Notes under the pieces: model-generated | Databases searched by the model: none | What the model saw: the letters and a program-made list of their open reading frames with translations, nothing else | What the model was told of the DNA's origin: nothing | Part shown: one piece after another, positions 10,360-20,088 of the stretch | How positions within the stretch are numbered: position 1 is the first letter of the stretch | Layout of the letters: the number at the start of each line of letters is the position of its first letter | Translations under genes and position numbers: made by a program | Assembly: GCA_965116435.1 (NCBI GenBank) | Contig: OZ220686.1 | Span: 372,001 to 436,000 of the forward strand | Length of the DNA: 64,000 bases | Direction: 5' to 3' | DNA from: VXPQ01 sp965116435 | GTDB taxonomy: Bacteria > Bacteroidota > Rhodothermia > Rhodothermales > VXPQ01

Positions 10360-11433
10360 TTACAGCGCCGTCCAGTTTTTTGGCGTGTCCGTGAGGTTGT
10401 GCACGCCGTTCTTGCGCAGGCATACGACGTCTTCGATGCGGACGCCGAAACGCTCCGGCAGGTAGACGCCCGGCTCCATGGTGACGACGCACTCCTCTGG
10501 CAGCGGGTCGTCCGACAGACGGGACAGGCGGGGCCATTCGTGAATCTCCAGCCCGACTCCGTGCCCGAGGCTGTGCGAAAACGCATCGCCGTATCCCCCC
10601 TCTTGGATTGCGTCGCGGGCCAGCGCATCGACCTCCCGGCCCGTCATGCCCACCCGCGCCTGTTCCAACGCGCGGGTCTGCGCAGCAAGCACTAGGTCGT
10701 ACACGTCCCGAACCAGCGGATCCGTAGGGCCTATCGCTACCGTGCGCGTCATATCCGAAGCGTACCCGTCCAGAAAACACCCGAAATCGAGCAGCAGCAC
10801 ATCCCCGGTCCGAACGACCCGATTCGACGGCTGCGCATGCGGAAGCGCACTGCGGGGGCCAGACGCCACGACCGGATCGAAGGCCATCCGCTCCGCGCCG
10901 CGTCGCAGGTGCTCCGCCACAATCCGGGCGGCGATGTCCTTTTCCGTGCGCCCGGGGCGGATCCATTCCTTCAGAAACGCGAATACCTCGCCCGTCAGGG
11001 CCTGGGCGGCGCGGATACGCTCCTGTTCCTCCGGGCTTTTGCAGGCCATCAGCGGGGCAAGCAGGTCGGATTTCCCGATCCATTCGACGTCAGGGACGTG
11101 TTCCCGAAGCGTTTCAAGCCCCGAAACGACCAGACGATTCGAGGCATAGACCGCCGTGCGTACGCCCTGCAAGAACCCTGCCGCCGCCACGCATTCGGCG
11201 GCGGTGCGGTGCGCAGGGTGCATGACGCAGACATCGGCGCTCGCCACTTCTTCCCTGGCCTGCGTGCGGTACCGTCCATCCGTCACGAAATGCGTGGCGT
11301 TCTCCCGCACGATCAAGACGCCGTGCGACCCAGTGAAGCCGCACGCCCAACGCACCTCGGCGGGATGCGTCAGGTACAAGGCGTCCGCAGGCAAGGAGCG
11401 AAGCAAGGCGCGAAGAGAAGCGATGCGATCCAC
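10360..11433 (-). CDS. M24 family aminopeptidase (Xaa-Pro peptidase type)
   Basis: Metallopeptidase of the pita-bread fold, likely removing N-terminal residues next to proline. It has an N-terminal creatinase-like domain (L-T-H-P-A-E-V-R-W) and a C-terminal catalytic domain. Metal ligands are visible in order: L-D-F-G, S-D-M-T-R-T, G-H-G-V-G-L-E-I-H-E, M-E-P-G and R-I-E-D. A GTG at 11433 with GGAG six bases upstream gives the usual family start (M-D-R-I-A-S-L-R) and 357 residues. The frame is open further to a GTG at 11490 overlapping the guaB stop. A second, divergent M24 peptidase lies at 52404. It is the gene just downstream of guaB. Confidence 0.92.
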   Translation of the reverse strand: MDRIASLRALLRSLPADALYLTHPAEVRWACGFTGSHGVLIVRENATHFVTDGRYRTQAREEVASADVCVMHPAHRTAAECVAAAGFLQGVRTAVYASNRLVVSGLETLREHVPDVEWIGKSDLLAPLMACKSPEEQERIRAAQALTGEVFAFLKEWIRPGRTEKDIAARIVAEHLRRGAERMAFDPVVASGPRSALPHAQPSNRVVRTGDVLLLDFGCFLDGYASDMTRTVAIGPTDPLVRDVYDLVLAAQTRALEQARVGMTGREVDALARDAIQEGGYGDAFSHSLGHGVGLEIHEWPRLSRLSDDPLPEECVVTMEPGVYLPERFGVRIEDVVCLRKNGVHNLTDTPKNWTAL

Positions 11434-11486
11434 AAAAAGCTCCGAAAATAGCGCAAGAAAGGACGCCGCCCGCCTTCCCGCAGACC

Positions 11487-12977
11487 TCACATCCGCGTAC
11501 TGTAGTTGGGCGCTTCCTTAGTGATGAAGATGTCGTGGGGGTGGCTTTCCCGTTGCCCGGCGCTCGTTACGCGAATGAACTGCGCCGTTTCCTGCAGCTC
11601 CTGAATGGTCGCCGACCCGCAGTACCCCATGGCCGCCCGCAACCCGCCCAGCATCTGATGCACGACTTCGCCCAGCCCGCCGCCGTACGGCACGCGCCCT
11701 TCGATCCCCTCGGGAACGAGTTTGGCGAGATCGTCCTCCGCATCCTGGAAATACCGATCCTTCGATCCCGATTCCATGGCCGCTACGGACCCCATGCCGC
11801 GATAACTTTTGAATTTCCGGCCTTCGTAGAGAATGGTTTCGCCGGGGCTTTCTTCCACCCGCGCGAAAAGCCCTCCGATCATCACGGAATCGGCCCCCGC
11901 CGCGAGGGCTTTCGGGATATCTCCGGTTTGCTTGATGCCCCCGTCCGCAATGACCGGAATGCCGTGCTTGCGGGCCACTGCGGCGCAATCCATGACGGCC
12001 GTAAGTTGCGGTACGCCGATGCCCGCCACAATGCGGGTCGTGCAGATGGAGCCGGGGCCAATGCCCACCTTGACCGCATCGGCGCCCGCCGCGATCAGCG
12101 CTTCGGTGGCCTCCGCCGTGCCTATGTTGCCCGCGATCACATCCCGATCTCTCGCAACAGACTTGATGCGCTCCACGGTGCGCAACACGCCGTCGGAATG
12201 GCCATGCGCCGTATCCACCACCAGAAAATCCGCGCCGCTCTCCGTCAGCGCCGTGGCCCGTTCCGCCGCGTCCGCCGTCACGCCGATGGCCGCGCCCACC
12301 CGCAAGCGCCCGTGCTCATCCTTGCAGGCATGGGGATACTTGCGTTTTTTGTCGAGGTCCTTGAAGGTAATCAGGCCTTTCAGGTTGCCTGCGTCGTCCA
12401 CGACCGGCAATTTCTCGATCTTGTGCTTCTGCAACAGCGCTTCCGCCTGCTCGAGCGTCGTGCCTACGGGGGCCGTCACCAGGTTTTTGCAGGTCATCAT
12501 TTCCCGAAGCGGCGTGCGCCCGTCGTGCGCAAAACGCAAGTCGCGGTTCGTGACGATCCCTGCAAGCCGGCGGTCCGCGTCCACGACAGGAATGCCTCCG
12601 ATGCGGTACCGCTCCATCATGGCGCACGCATCCGCCACCGTGTCTTCCGGCTGCAACGTGATGGGGTCGAGGATCATGCCGCTTTCGGAGCGTTTGACCC
12701 GGCGCACCTCGTCCGCCTGCCGCTTGATGGACATGTTTTTGTGCAACACCCCGGCCCCGCCTTCCCGAGCGATCGCAATCGCCATGCCGGATTCGGTCAC
12801 CGTATCCATGGCGGCGGACAGCAGCGGGATGTTCAGGGTAATGCGTCCCGTCAGCGTCGTTTTGAGCGATACGTCCCGGGGCATGACGGACGAATGCTGT
12901 GGCATGAGCAGCACATCGTCGTAGGTAAGCCCCTCCTTGCGAATCCGTTCAAGAAGCAACTGGTCGTCGGTGGTCAT
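11487..12977 (-). CDS. guaB: Inosine-5'-monophosphate dehydrogenase
   Basis: NAD-dependent oxidation of IMP to XMP, the committed step of GMP synthesis, in the cytoplasm. The barrel starts at L-T-Y-D-D-V-L-L. A pair of CBS domains follows at about residues 95-215. The catalytic cysteine loop is G-P-G-S-I-C-T-T-R, and the mobile flap carries G-M-G-S-V-A-A-M and the S-K-D-R-Y-F-Q segment. The 496-residue length is standard. The gene overlaps or nearly touches the M24 peptidase downstream and is nine bases from the rluB-like gene upstream, so the three are probably cotranscribed. Confidence 0.98.
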   Translation of the reverse strand: MTTDDQLLLERIRKEGLTYDDVLLMPQHSSVMPRDVSLKTTLTGRITLNIPLLSAAMDTVTESGMAIAIAREGGAGVLHKNMSIKRQADEVRRVKRSESGMILDPITLQPEDTVADACAMMERYRIGGIPVVDADRRLAGIVTNRDLRFAHDGRTPLREMMTCKNLVTAPVGTTLEQAEALLQKHKIEKLPVVDDAGNLKGLITFKDLDKKRKYPHACKDEHGRLRVGAAIGVTADAAERATALTESGADFLVVDTAHGHSDGVLRTVERIKSVARDRDVIAGNIGTAEATEALIAAGADAVKVGIGPGSICTTRIVAGIGVPQLTAVMDCAAVARKHGIPVIADGGIKQTGDIPKALAAGADSVMIGGLFARVEESPGETILYEGRKFKSYRGMGSVAAMESGSKDRYFQDAEDDLAKLVPEGIEGRVPYGGGLGEVVHQMLGGLRAAMGYCGSATIQELQETAQFIRVTSAGQRESHPHDIFITKEAPNYSTRM

Positions 12978-12986
12978 GGCGTCCTT

Positions 12987-13850
12987 TCATTGCATGTGTA
13001 CCTGGCGTTTGAGCCGCCCGATTTCGAAGGGCTGCAAGCGCCTCCATTTTCCGATCCGAACGCCTTTGGCGGTCAGTCCCGCGTAATTTACCCGTTCGAG
13101 CGTCGCGATTTCATGGCCCAGCGCTTCGAACATCCTGCGAACCTGCCGGTTGCGGCCTTCGTGCATGCGCAGCCCCACTTCCCGCCGGTTGGGCAAGGCG
13201 ACGTAGGCGGCTTCGTCTGCTTTCGCCGGGCCGTCCTCGAGGGCTACGCCCGTTTTAAGGAGATCGATCTCGTGAGGCTTCACTGCGGCGCGCGTGCATA
13301 CCCGGTATAATTTATCGACCTCGTATCGCGGATGCATCAGCCGGTGCGCCAGTTCCCCGTCGTTGGTAATGAGCAGTACGCCCGACGTATCCCGGTCCAG
13401 GCGGCCCACGGGAAACAGGCTGCGCTTGTCGGCATCCGGAAGCGCCAGCAGGTCCATCACGGTGCGCCTTTTACGGGGGTCTTTTTTGGTCGCAATGGCG
13501 TCTTTCGGCTTGTTGAGGAGGATGTACGCATGGGGCGACGCAGAAATGCGCTTTCCGTTCACCTCCACCGTATCGTCCGGCGTAACCGCCGTAAAGAATT
13601 CCCGGACGCAGGCTCCGTTTATCTTGACGAGGCCCCGCTTGATCAGGTTGTCCGCCTCGCGGCGCGAGCACACGCCCGCGCGGGCAATATACCGGTTCAG
13701 GCGCATGCCTTCGTTTCCGTTCCGGGCCGCGCCCGGCGCGTTCGACGCTTCTTTGGGCGTTCCGGATGCTTCCGGGCGGCCCGGCGAGCGAGCGGCCGCG
13801 GCGCCCTTGCGTCCGCTGTTTGCAGGAAGTGCAGGAATTTCGGCGGGCAT
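12987..13850 (-). CDS. rluB: 23S rRNA pseudouridine synthase, RluB/RsuA family
   Basis: Isomerises a uridine in rRNA to pseudouridine. An S4-like RNA-binding domain (R-L-N-R-Y-I-A-R-A-G-V-C-S-R-R-E-A-D) precedes the catalytic domain with V-G-R-L-D-R-D-T-S-G-V-L-L, in which the Asp is the catalytic residue. An N-terminal low-complexity extension of about 50 residues rich in Ala, Pro, Gly and Lys precedes the S4 domain. The start is uncertain: ATG 13850 is chosen, a TTG at 13898 extends it, and ATG 13706 would begin right at the S4 domain. RluB versus RluE/RsuA specificity is inferred from the neighbourhood with scpA/scpB, a common arrangement. Confidence 0.9.
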   Translation of the reverse strand: MPAEIPALPANSGRKGAAAARSPGRPEASGTPKEASNAPGAARNGNEGMRLNRYIARAGVCSRREADNLIKRGLVKINGACVREFFTAVTPDDTVEVNGKRISASPHAYILLNKPKDAIATKKDPRKRRTVMDLLALPDADKRSLFPVGRLDRDTSGVLLITNDGELAHRLMHPRYEVDKLYRVCTRAAVKPHEIDLLKTGVALEDGPAKADEAAYVALPNRREVGLRMHEGRNRQVRRMFEALGHEIATLERVNYAGLTAKGVRIGKWRRLQPFEIGRLKRQVHMQ

Positions 13851-13952
13851 GTCGGCAAACAGGGTCCGGGAGAGAAAGCGCGTAACGCGTACGGGCAATG
13901 AACGAAGCAGGGCGCGATCTGTTCTTGCCCGGGAAAATTCCGGGGCGCGGCG

Positions 13953-14666
13953 TTATTCCCCGGCTTCCGGCGTCGCCTCCCCTGTCGAGGCCGCTTCCCC
14001 GGTCCCGGCCTCCTCGTCCTGCTCCTGTCCCACCTCGCCTTCCTGTTGCAGCTGCAAGAGTTCGGCCCGCTCCCGACTGAAAGCAGGGTCTCCAAGGATT
14101 TCCTCGATTTCGCGCAAGGTAGGCAGTTCGTCCAGGTCTCCCAGTCCGAATTGCTCCAGAAAAGCGCTTGTCGTCGCGTAGATCAGGGGGCGCCCCAGCG
14201 AATCGCTTCGGCCCGCCACGTCGACGAACCCCTGTTCCATCAGTTTGCCCAGCGCATACCCGGAATCGACGCCGCGCACAAAATCGACTTCCGGCTTGGT
14301 GACCGGTTGCCGGTAGGCTACGATAGCGAGGGTCTCCATCAGCGAGCGGGACATTTTCTGGACGCGCTCGCGATCGAAAAAAGATTTCAGGTACGGAGCC
14401 ACCGAAGCAATGGTCGCCATGCGAAACCCCGCCGCCCACCGCTCGATCCGAAAAACGCGGCCTTCCGCGGCATACGCCTCGTTCAGGTCGGCGACGGCCT
14501 CCAGCACCTGCGCGTCTGCGGGGGCAGCGTTTCCCGTTACGTTGCTATACGCCCCGGCAATGTCGCGGGCGGTAACCGGACGATCCGCCGCAAACACCAG
14601 GGCTTCGGTGACCTGGGCCAGCGTGCGATCCGCCAATTCGCGTATGGAAGCCATGTTGTGCATCAC
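13953..14666 (-). CDS. scpB: Segregation and condensation protein B
   Basis: Winged-helix kleisin-associated subunit that joins ScpA and Smc in the bacterial condensin. Recognised from two winged-helix domains with the motif E-T-L-A-I-V-A-Y-R-Q-P-V-T-K-P-E-V and V-R-G-V-D-S-G-Y-A-L-G. The C-terminus is an acidic Glu/Gly tail. The GTG at 14666 overlaps the scpA stop (GTGA); an ATG follows one codon later. No smc gene is in the window. Confidence 0.95.
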   Translation of the reverse strand: MMHNMASIRELADRTLAQVTEALVFAADRPVTARDIAGAYSNVTGNAAPADAQVLEAVADLNEAYAAEGRVFRIERWAAGFRMATIASVAPYLKSFFDRERVQKMSRSLMETLAIVAYRQPVTKPEVDFVRGVDSGYALGKLMEQGFVDVAGRSDSLGRPLIYATTSAFLEQFGLGDLDELPTLREIEEILGDPAFSRERAELLQLQQEGEVGQEQDEEAGTGEAASTGEATPEAGE

Positions 14667-15436
14667 GCTGCGCCTGTTTCCGGGTGCTCTTGCGTGCGTT
14701 CGTCGGGGCTGTCCGGCTCGTCGGATTCCGGACGGTGCAAGGCAAGGTAAAAATCAATCGGATTTTCTTCTGGAATATGTACGCGCACCTGCTGCGCCTG
14801 CACAAGTTCCAGCACGCCCAGAAAGGTGGCCACGATAAACGGCCTTGACCGACTGGCCACCAGCGTGGCGAACGAAAGCGACTCGTCCGCCTCCAGGCGC
14901 TCCAGCAAGAACGCCCGCTGCTGCTCGATCGAATATTCTTCGCGCGCCACATCGTGCACCGCTTCCTCCGGCGCCGCGGCGAGGATGCGTTTCAGCGCCG
15001 ACACCAGATCGAACACAGAGACCTCCAGCACCGGTCCCTGTCCCCACGCGGCGCGTTCGTCGATGGCCTGGCTTCGCGTAAAGCGTTGCGCCCGTTCGTT
15101 TTCAAGCGAAACAAGATGGCCCGACGCTTCCTTGTACCGGATATATTCGAGAAGCCGCTCCACCAGTTCGCGTCGCGGGTCGATCGGGTCTCCGTCTTCA
15201 TCGACCTCCTGTCCGGGCAGCAACATGCGGGCCTTTATCCCGATCAGGATCGCCGCCATATACAAAAATTCGCCCGCGCTGTCCAGGTCGATCTGTTTCA
15301 GCAGGCGCACATGCTCCAGGTACTCGTCCGCAATGCGCGCCACCGGAATATCGAAAATATCCAGCTCGTCCCGCCGAATAAAGAAGAGGAGCAAGTCCAG
15401 CGGCCCCTCAAAGTCTTCAAGATTGACCTGATACAT
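14663..15436 (-). CDS. scpA: Segregation and condensation protein A (kleisin)
   Basis: Kleisin that bridges the Smc heads. The family start M-Y-Q-V-N-L-E-D-F-E-G-P-L-D-L-L-L lies at 15436, so the 20 upstream in-frame codons, which would overlap the epimerase gene, are excluded. The N-terminal helical domain (L-D-I-F-D-I-P-V-A-R-I), a central linker, and the C-terminal winged helix (A-T-F-L-G-V-L-E-L-V) are all present. It is translationally coupled to scpB by overlapping stop and start codons. Confidence 0.96.
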   Translation of the reverse strand: MYQVNLEDFEGPLDLLLFFIRRDELDIFDIPVARIADEYLEHVRLLKQIDLDSAGEFLYMAAILIGIKARMLLPGQEVDEDGDPIDPRRELVERLLEYIRYKEASGHLVSLENERAQRFTRSQAIDERAAWGQGPVLEVSVFDLVSALKRILAAAPEEAVHDVAREEYSIEQQRAFLLERLEADESLSFATLVASRSRPFIVATFLGVLELVQAQQVRVHIPEENPIDFYLALHRPESDEPDSPDERTQEHPETGAA

Positions 15437-15468
15437 CACAAGTCCTTGCCCTGCAATGAAAAAGAATG

Positions 15469-16395
15469 TCAGTGGTTCATGCGATCCCTGAACCATGTGG
15501 CCGTTTCCTCCAGCCCCTCTGCAAGGGCCATGCGAGGAACCCAGCCGAGTTCCTTGCGGGCATGGGCGAAGTCCAGCACGCTGCGTCGCTGTTCGCCGGG
15601 CCGTCCCGCTTCATGGCGTCGCGCCAGGTCCGGCGCCATCCGGTCCCGCAAGGCGTCGAACAGGTCGTTGACGCTGGTTTCTGTCGCCGTGCCGATGTTG
15701 AATATACCCGATCGGTCGTAGCGGAGCGCCTTCAGGTTGGCCTGCGCCACATCGTCCACGTACACATAATCCCGCGTCTGCAAACCGTCCCCGTAGATGA
15801 CAGGCTGCTGGCCGCGCAACATGCGTTCTGCAAAGATCGCTATAACGCCGGCCTCTCCGTGGGGATTCTGCCGGGGGCCGTACACGTTCCCGTAGCGCAG
15901 GGCGACAAAAGGTATGCCGTACTGATTCCGGTAATAATCGAGGTAGCGTTCCGAGCACAGCTTGGCGACGCCGTACGGGGACAGGGGCCGCGTGGCGTGC
16001 CGTTCGTCCTGCGGGGCATAGTCGGGTTCTCCGTAAATGGCTCCGCCCGTCGAGGCGAAAACGACTTTCTTCAGCCCCGCCCGCCGGCCCGCCTCCATGA
16101 TATTCAGCAAGCCGAGGATATTGACGGTGGCGTCGAAGGACGGATCCGCTACGGATTTGCGCACGTCCATTTGCGCGGCATGGTGTACGAACGCCTCGAA
16201 ACCATGCTCCGTCATGCAGTCCGCCGCTTCCGGGGACCGAAGGTCCATTTCGTGAAAAACAGCGCCGTCCGGAACGTTTTCCCGCCGCCCTCCAGACAAA
16301 TCGTCGAGAATATGCACATCGTGGCCCTCCGCAAGCAGGGCCTCGCTCACATGAGACGCTATGAAGCCGGCACCGCCGGAAACCAGTATTTTCAT
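15469..16395 (-). CDS. NAD-dependent sugar-nucleotide epimerase/dehydratase (UDP-glucose 4-epimerase type)
   Basis: Extended short-chain dehydrogenase acting on nucleotide sugars for envelope polysaccharide synthesis. The Rossmann motif G-G-A-G-F-I-A-S-H opens the protein. The catalytic triad is in A-S-T-G-G-A-I-Y-G-E and S-P-Y-G-V-A-K. The 308-residue length and the C-terminal R-R-H-E-A-G-R-P-G-E-Q-R segment fit GalE-like epimerases. The exact substrate cannot be told. It lies between the M16 peptidase and scpA on the same strand. Confidence 0.92.
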   Translation of the reverse strand: MKILVSGGAGFIASHVSEALLAEGHDVHILDDLSGGRRENVPDGAVFHEMDLRSPEAADCMTEHGFEAFVHHAAQMDVRKSVADPSFDATVNILGLLNIMEAGRRAGLKKVVFASTGGAIYGEPDYAPQDERHATRPLSPYGVAKLCSERYLDYYRNQYGIPFVALRYGNVYGPRQNPHGEAGVIAIFAERMLRGQQPVIYGDGLQTRDYVYVDDVAQANLKALRYDRSGIFNIGTATETSVNDLFDALRDRMAPDLARRHEAGRPGEQRRSVLDFAHARKELGWVPRMALAEGLEETATWFRDRMNH

Positions 16396-16413
16396 AATAA
16401 TTTCACAATGTGT

Positions 16414-17676
16414 TCATGCCCTTCCTTCCGGCAACAGCGCCGCGGTCGAAAGCTGATCTTCCCGAAAAAGCATGGTCGCTACCCGCTGTATGTCTTCGAC
16501 GGTAACCTGCTCGATTTCGGCATTGATTTCGTCGAGGCTCAGGTGTCGTCCAAAATACAATTCCCGCCGTCCGACGCCCATCATGCGGTTGCTCATGCCT
16601 TCAAGCCCAAGCATCAGGGCGCCCCGGACCTGGTTTTTGGCCTCGTTCAGCGTGCGCTTCCCGATCGGAACCTCGGTGAAATGTCGAAATTCCTTCCGAA
16701 TCAAGGCCTGCACGCGCTTCATCTTGCTGATATCCGTCGCCGCGTACACCCCGAAATCCCCCGAATCCGAGTGCATGTTCGCAAACGATCCAATGCTGTA
16801 GCAAAAGCCGTATTTCTCCCGCACGTTCTGATTGAGCCGGCTGGACATCCCTCCTCCCAGCAACGTATTCAGCACGCTGAACGCTACCCGGTCCGCATCG
16901 TTTACGCTGAGCCCGCGGGCGCCCAGCACGAAATGCGCCTGCTGCACGGGACGGGCTTCCATGAAATTGCTGGGCGCGTAGCCGTTCGCGGGCGGACGCT
17001 GGATCGGGCGGGTCGCCGCAGGAATGTCCCCAAGCATCTTTTCCGCAAGGCGCACCATGTCGTCGTGCTTCGCGTTGCCTGCCGCGACCAGCGCCATGCG
17101 ATTGGGCGCATAGTGCTTTTCCATATAGTCGCACAGCATGGCCCGGTCGAACGATTGCACCGTTTCGGGATACCCGATCACGGGCGCGCCCAGCGGATGG
17201 CCTGCGTATACGACGGATTCGAACCGGTCGAACACAAGTTCTTCGGGGGTATCCTCGTACATCTTTATTTCTTCGAGAATAACCCCCTTTTCTTTCTCGA
17301 TCTCTTTCTCGGGGAACGTCGGAAAGCGCACCATGTCGCACAGCGTGTCGATGGCCCGGGCCAGGTGCTCGTCGAGGGCGCGCGCATAGTAGCACGTATA
17401 TTCCTTGCCCGTAAACGCATTCAGGTAGCCGCCCACGGATTCCATGCGGCGCGCGATATGGTGCATGCGCCGCTTCTTCGTGCCCTTGAACGCCATATGT
17501 TCAAGGAAATGGCTGACGCCGCGCTCCGCATCGCGTTCGTCCCGGCTACCCGCCGCGACCCACAGGCCCACCGAAACAGAGCGGACCGAGGGGATGCTCT
17601 CCGAAAGCACCCGAACGCCGTTTGGCAGCGTGGTTTTCCGGAAACACGGCGCAACGCCGTTTCCCGTGTGTTTCAT
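16414..17676 (-). CDS. M16 family zinc peptidase (processing-peptidase-like)
   Basis: Zinc peptidase of the pitrilysin/MPP fold. The inverted zinc motif H-F-L-E-H-M is followed by the distal Glu in G-V-I-L-E-E-I. The N-terminal segment T-L-P-N-G-V-R-V-L-S-E is the usual start. The C-terminal domain has S-S-R-L-N-Q-N-V-R-E and the Tyr/Phe-rich Y-G-F-C-Y-S motif that closes the chamber. 420 residues is typical for a single-unit M16B enzyme. It follows pnp by 21 bases, an arrangement also common in Gram-positive bacteria, and so belongs to the long pnp operon. Confidence 0.94.
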   Translation of the reverse strand: MKHTGNGVAPCFRKTTLPNGVRVLSESIPSVRSVSVGLWVAAGSRDERDAERGVSHFLEHMAFKGTKKRRMHHIARRMESVGGYLNAFTGKEYTCYYARALDEHLARAIDTLCDMVRFPTFPEKEIEKEKGVILEEIKMYEDTPEELVFDRFESVVYAGHPLGAPVIGYPETVQSFDRAMLCDYMEKHYAPNRMALVAAGNAKHDDMVRLAEKMLGDIPAATRPIQRPPANGYAPSNFMEARPVQQAHFVLGARGLSVNDADRVAFSVLNTLLGGGMSSRLNQNVREKYGFCYSIGSFANMHSDSGDFGVYAATDISKMKRVQALIRKEFRHFTEVPIGKRTLNEAKNQVRGALMLGLEGMSNRMMGVGRRELYFGRHLSLDEINAEIEQVTVEDIQRVATMLFREDQLSTAALLPEGRA

Positions 17677-17697
17677 GGCGTATCGTATGCTTAGCGC

Positions 17698-19983
17698 TTA
17701 ACGAGGCCTGCGTTTCCGGTGTCCGCCGCCGCCTCGCCCATCGCGTCCGTCGCGTCCTCCGCGCTCCCGGTAGGAGCCGCCCCCGCCCCGACCGTCGCGT
17801 CGGGAACCGCCGCCGCCGGAATGCTGAGACCGGCGAGGCCGTTCTTCCTCTCCGCCTTCGCGCGGCGGCAAGAACGACTTCCTGCTCAGGCGTAGTTTTC
17901 CATCGTCGCGAACCTCCACGAGTTCTACCTTGACCTTGTCGCCAACCTGGAAATAGTCCTCCACGTTTTCGACATATCCATGGTCCAGCTCGGAGATATG
18001 GAGCAACCCTTCCTTGCCGGGCAGAATCTCGATGATGGCGCCGAAGCCCAGAATGCTTTTAACGGTCCCTTCGTACGTGTCGCCCGGTTCCGGCACGGTC
18101 ACAATGCCTTTGATCAGGTCGATGGCCGCCTGGGCGTCTTCCTGGTTGGTGGCCGAAATCGTTACAATGCCTTTCCCGTCCTTGTCCTCGATTTCGATCG
18201 ACGTGTTCGTATCGCGCTGCATGCCCTGGATGACCTTCCCGCCGGGCCCAATGATCGCGCCGATAAACTCGCCGTCTACGGCGATCTGCGTAAGCCGGGG
18301 CGCATAGGCCGACAAGTCTTCCCGGGCTTCGCCGATCTCCTGGTCCATGATGTCGAGAATATGCTGCCGCGCTTCCCGCGCCTGCTCCAGCGCCTGGCGC
18401 AGCACGTCCCGGGAAAGGCCTGCAATCTTTATATCCATCTGACAGGCCGTCACGCCGTCGCGCGTCCCCGTCAGCTTGAAATCCATATCCCCCAGATGAT
18501 CTTCCGTGCCGAGAATATCGGTGAGCACCGCCGTGCGGCCCTCTTCGCTGATAAGCCCCATGGCGATGCCCGCCACCGGCTTGCGCACCGGAACGCCTGC
18601 ATCCATCAGCGCCATGGACCCCGAGCATACGGACGCCATGGAGGAGGAGCCGTTCGACTCCAGCACATCGGCGTTCACGCGGATGGTGTAGGGAAATTCT
18701 TCCGGCGAAGGAAGCACGTCCTGCAAGGCCCGCTCGGCCAGCATGCCGTGGCCTATTTCCCGGCGGCTGGTGCCGCGAATGAATTTCGCCTCCCCGGTGC
18801 AGAAGGGGGGAAAGTTGTAATGCAGATAAAACCGCTTGTCCTCGGTGGAAAAAATCTGATCCACGGCCTGCACGTCCCGACCCGTTCCGAGGGTGATGGA
18901 GGCAAGCACTTGCGTTTCGCCCCGGGTGAAAACCGCCGAGCCGTGTACGCGCGGCAGATAGCCCGTGGCCGTCGATATGGCGCGCACTTCGTTCAGCGTA
19001 CGTCCGTCGATGCGGCGGCCTTCGTCCAGAATCATGGCCCGCATGGCTTGCCGCTCCAGCGTACGCACCGCCTCGCGGATGTGCCCTGCGGTGAACCCTT
19101 CGGGCGTGGCCTCGGCGCCGTCGTCGCCAAGCAGTTCCGCCGCCACGTCGTTCCGGATCTGGTCCAGTCCTCCGTAGAAGGCATTCTTTTCGTACGGCGT
19201 GCGAAGGTGATCGTGGATCCGGCTGCCGACCGCGTCCGAAACCTTCTCCAGAACGCCTTCAGGCAATGTCACGAGTTTCGATTCGAACGGCGCTGCGGCG
19301 CCCGCTTCCTCCACCAGCTCTCGCTGCATTTCGCACAATTTCCGAATCGCTGCGTGCGCCACGTCCAGCGCTTCCAGCATCTCTTCTTCGTCCACCTCCT
19401 GCATTTCGCCTTCGACCATGACGATGGCGTCCTCCTTGCCGGACACCACGATATCCATGTCGCTCTCCGCGGCTTCCTCTATCGTGGGGTTGACGACAAA
19501 AGCGTCATCGACCCGCGCCACGCGCACCTCCGCGATGGGGCCATCGAACGGCGCCCCGGCCAGCATCAGCGCGGCGGACGCGCCCACGCCCGCAAGCACA
19601 TCGGCGTTATTCTCTTCGTCCGCGGAAATCACGTACGCAATGATCTGCGTCTCATGCAAAAAGCCATCCGGGAACAGGGGGCGAAGCGACCGGTCCACCA
19701 GCCGCGACGACAACACTTCCTTGTCCGTCGGGCGTCCCTCCCGTTTAATGAATCCGCCCGGAATCTTTCCTCCCGCCGAAAATTTCTCGCGATACTCTAC
19801 AGTAAGGGGGAAAAAACTCTGCCCCTCGCGCACATCTTTCGAAATCACGGCGGTGCACAACACCATGGTGTCGCCCAGCCGAACCACGGCCGATCCGCCT
19901 GCCTGCCGTGCAAGACGGCCCGTCTCCAGCGAGAGGGTTTTGCCCGGCGCCAGCTCGATTTCTTTATGGGTATAGTTGGTCAT
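17698..19983 (-). CDS. pnp: Polynucleotide phosphorylase
   Basis: 3'-to-5' phosphorolytic exoribonuclease of the degradosome. Two RNase PH domains are separated by a helical domain; the second holds the catalytic D-I-K-I-A-G-L and G-S-S-S-M-A-S-V-C motifs. These are followed by a KH domain (I-G-P-G-G-K-V-I) and an S1 domain (V-K-S-I-L-G-F-G-A). After the S1 domain the protein ends in about 55 residues rich in Arg and Gly with repeated R-G-G-G-G and R-D-G-R-G units. This RGG-like tail is not part of the common core and may bind RNA. The gene follows rpsO as in many bacteria. Confidence 0.97.
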   Translation of the reverse strand: MTNYTHKEIELAPGKTLSLETGRLARQAGGSAVVRLGDTMVLCTAVISKDVREGQSFFPLTVEYREKFSAGGKIPGGFIKREGRPTDKEVLSSRLVDRSLRPLFPDGFLHETQIIAYVISADEENNADVLAGVGASAALMLAGAPFDGPIAEVRVARVDDAFVVNPTIEEAAESDMDIVVSGKEDAIVMVEGEMQEVDEEEMLEALDVAHAAIRKLCEMQRELVEEAGAAAPFESKLVTLPEGVLEKVSDAVGSRIHDHLRTPYEKNAFYGGLDQIRNDVAAELLGDDGAEATPEGFTAGHIREAVRTLERQAMRAMILDEGRRIDGRTLNEVRAISTATGYLPRVHGSAVFTRGETQVLASITLGTGRDVQAVDQIFSTEDKRFYLHYNFPPFCTGEAKFIRGTSRREIGHGMLAERALQDVLPSPEEFPYTIRVNADVLESNGSSSMASVCSGSMALMDAGVPVRKPVAGIAMGLISEEGRTAVLTDILGTEDHLGDMDFKLTGTRDGVTACQMDIKIAGLSRDVLRQALEQAREARQHILDIMDQEIGEAREDLSAYAPRLTQIAVDGEFIGAIIGPGGKVIQGMQRDTNTSIEIEDKDGKGIVTISATNQEDAQAAIDLIKGIVTVPEPGDTYEGTVKSILGFGAIIEILPGKEGLLHISELDHGYVENVEDYFQVGDKVKVELVEVRDDGKLRLSRKSFLPPREGGEEERPRRSQHSGGGGSRRDGRGGGGSYRERGGRDGRDGRGGGGHRKRRPR

Positions 19984-20088
19984 GTTTCTTTGTCCTCGTT
20001 TTCGTGCAATGGCCTGCGCGTCGTTACCTGCGCAGGAATCGGTTTTGTTGCGTGCTCAGCCACTCTGTCGTCCGTCGCCAACAAGGCC

